Part shown: positions 63,223 to 64,000 of the stretch, one piece after another
Layout: each line of letters opens with the position of its first letter
Position numbering within the stretch: position 1 is the first letter of the stretch
Assembly: GCA_013314775.1 (NCBI GenBank)
Contig: JABUFB010000005.1
Location: 124,001-188,000, forward strand
Direction: 5' to 3'
DNA: 64,000 bases
DNA from: Armatimonadota bacterium
Lineage (GTDB): Bacteria > Armatimonadota > Zipacnadia > Zipacnadales > JABUFB01
Made by a program: the position numbers and the translations under genes
Notes under the pieces: generated by a model
What the model was told of the DNA's origin: nothing
What the model saw: only the letters and a program-made list of their open reading frames with translations
Database searches by the model: none

Positions 63223-64000
63223 TCATCCGTCAGCGTCGATGGTGTTGCTCAGTCCGTCGAGCGGCGCGCCATCGGGCCCGAGTACTTGCAAGTACAGTCC
63301 CCACTGCCCGAACTCATTGGCGACCTTGTACAGCACGGTGTTCTTCCCCCTTTTCAGGCGCACCGGCACCTGGTCCTGGCCGGGGTCCGGCGGCCGCGGT
63401 TCAGGATGGGAGAGCACCAGGTCTCCGTTGAGCCACACCTTGCAGCCATCGTCCGTGCCGACCCAGAGCACGGCATCCGTGTCCTGTTCCGCGACAAGAT
63501 ATGTCACGGCATACGCAATGGCCTGGTCCTTGGGCGTGATGAGCGGCTCGAGATTGACAAACATCGGCGCGTTTCCACTGGCTTCCGGAAGCCGCCAGCG
63601 GGTCTCGACCCACTTCGCCTGGCCGTCCATTCCCGAATAGCTGCGGGTCACGTCCAGGACGGTCTCTGGTTCATAGACAGTCTCCAGGCCCTTTCCGTCG
63701 CGGTTGCTGAAAGGACCGACGATTCGCCATTGCTGCACGAACGTGCAGTCAAGACCTGCGACGACCCGGACCGGCAGCGACGCACCAGCCCACGAGACGC
63801 CGCCCTCGGCGCCCAGTTCCAGCAGACCCACGGGCGGGTTCTGCTCTGTCCGCGGAGCAACTGCGACAAACTCCACCGTTCCCCCGGCCCCACGTTCGAA
63901 AAATGCTAACGACTGGTCAGCCTGCCCGGCCAACGTCCATCCCGGCGGAAGCACCGGCGTCAGCGCCAGTTCCGACCCGGGAAGGTTGATACTGCTGCTC
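63223..64000 (-). CDS. Exported-type beta-sandwich protein (3' part, cut by window edge)
   Basis: The frame is open to the right window edge, so the start is missing. The visible 258 residues hold two beta-rich parts. The second carries QWRIVGPFSNRDGKGLETVY, then VLWVGTDDGCKVWLNGDLVLSH and KNTVLYKVANEFGQWGLYLQV. This is the repeated pattern of PA14/CBM-like sandwiches seen at the ends of large exported enzymes in this kind of organism. The catalytic part, if any, lies outside. It precedes the kinase gene by 24 bases on the same strand and is perhaps co-transcribed. Confidence 0.6.
   Translation of the reverse strand, partial: SSSINLPGSELALTPVLPPGWTLAGQADQSLAFFERGAGGTVEFVAVAPRTEQNPPVGLLELGAEGGVSWAGASLPVRVVAGLDCTFVQQWRIVGPFSNRDGKGLETVYEPETVLDVTRSYSGMDGQAKWVETRWRLPEASGNAPMFVNLEPLITPKDQAIAYAVTYLVAEQDTDAVLWVGTDDGCKVWLNGDLVLSHPEPRPPDPGQDQVPVRLKRGKNTVLYKVANEFGQWGLYLQVLGPDGAPLDGLSNTIDADG

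Noticed and set aside
1-64000. CRISPR array, insertion sequences, integrase or attachment sites
   Set aside because: No regularly spaced repeats, transposase motifs or integrase motifs were found on either strand.

Overview
The window comes from a GC-rich bacterial chromosome. Its many exported carbohydrate-active enzymes, MalF/MalG-type sugar transport, absence of SusC/SusD, a Tad-pilus-type protein and an orphan S18 gene suggest an uncultured free-living polysaccharide degrader, most likely Armatimonadota or a similar planctomycete-like lineage. The phylum is inferred from gene content, not proven. Coding density is high. Most genes have a clear Shine-Dalgarno, and I used it to place several starts inside longer open frames. 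I saw no rRNA, tRNA, CRISPR array, transposase or integrase. Layout: 1-6.2 kb holds the C-terminus of a GH51 arabinofuranosidase, a GT39-like membrane glycosyltransferase behind a NapH-like ferredoxin with a near-consensus promoter, an exported GH30-like glycosidase and a Trm11-like RNA methylase. 6.3-9.9 kb holds a cupin, a small membrane protein, HtpX, TcdA and a TatD hydrolase. 9.9-16.7 kb holds a large exported DUF5696-like protein divergent from a three-gene sugar ABC importer that has no ATPase. 17.0-20.9 kb holds an orphan rpsR with its own promoter and a soluble multi-PAS hybrid histidine kinase. 21-31 kb is a minus-strand block: a GH20 hexosaminidase-like protein, an exported isochorismatase-like protein, a sugar isomerase/epimerase-like barrel, an undescribed exported protein with a papain-like Cys-His-Asp/Asn pattern, and a GH141-like beta-helix protein. 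31-40.5 kb holds a PL22-like propeller, a DUF4010 membrane protein, a giant GH-A glycosidase, a small Cys/His-rich protein, a Gfo/Idh/MocA oxidoreductase and a sodium/solute symporter. 40.6-46.6 kb holds a TsaC-like synthase, an aberrant YchF/OLA1 GTPase, then a minus-strand group with an MttB-like methyltransferase, a ceramidase-like exo-enzyme, an unknown protein with a C-terminal zinc ribbon and a small membrane protein. 46.8-57 kb holds a GH123/DUF4091-like protein, a pectate-lyase-fold protein with two LamG-like modules, a PQQ-type propeller and a GH2 beta-mannosidase-like enzyme. 57-64 kb holds a DUF255/YyaL protein, a TadG-like protein with a strong terminator, a NarL-type response regulator, its CHASE4 histidine kinase and the end of an exported protein. 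Taken together, exported glycosidases and lyases would cut plant- or mucin-like glycans outside the cytoplasm, the ABC importer and the symporter would take up the products, and the Gfo/Idh oxidoreductase and isomerase-like barrel would process unusual sugars. Housekeeping genes (rpsR, ychF, tsaC, tcdA, htpX) lie scattered among them. The most open questions are the Cys-His-Asn protein, the Cys/His-rich protein beside the oxidoreductase, and the MttB/ceramidase-like group.
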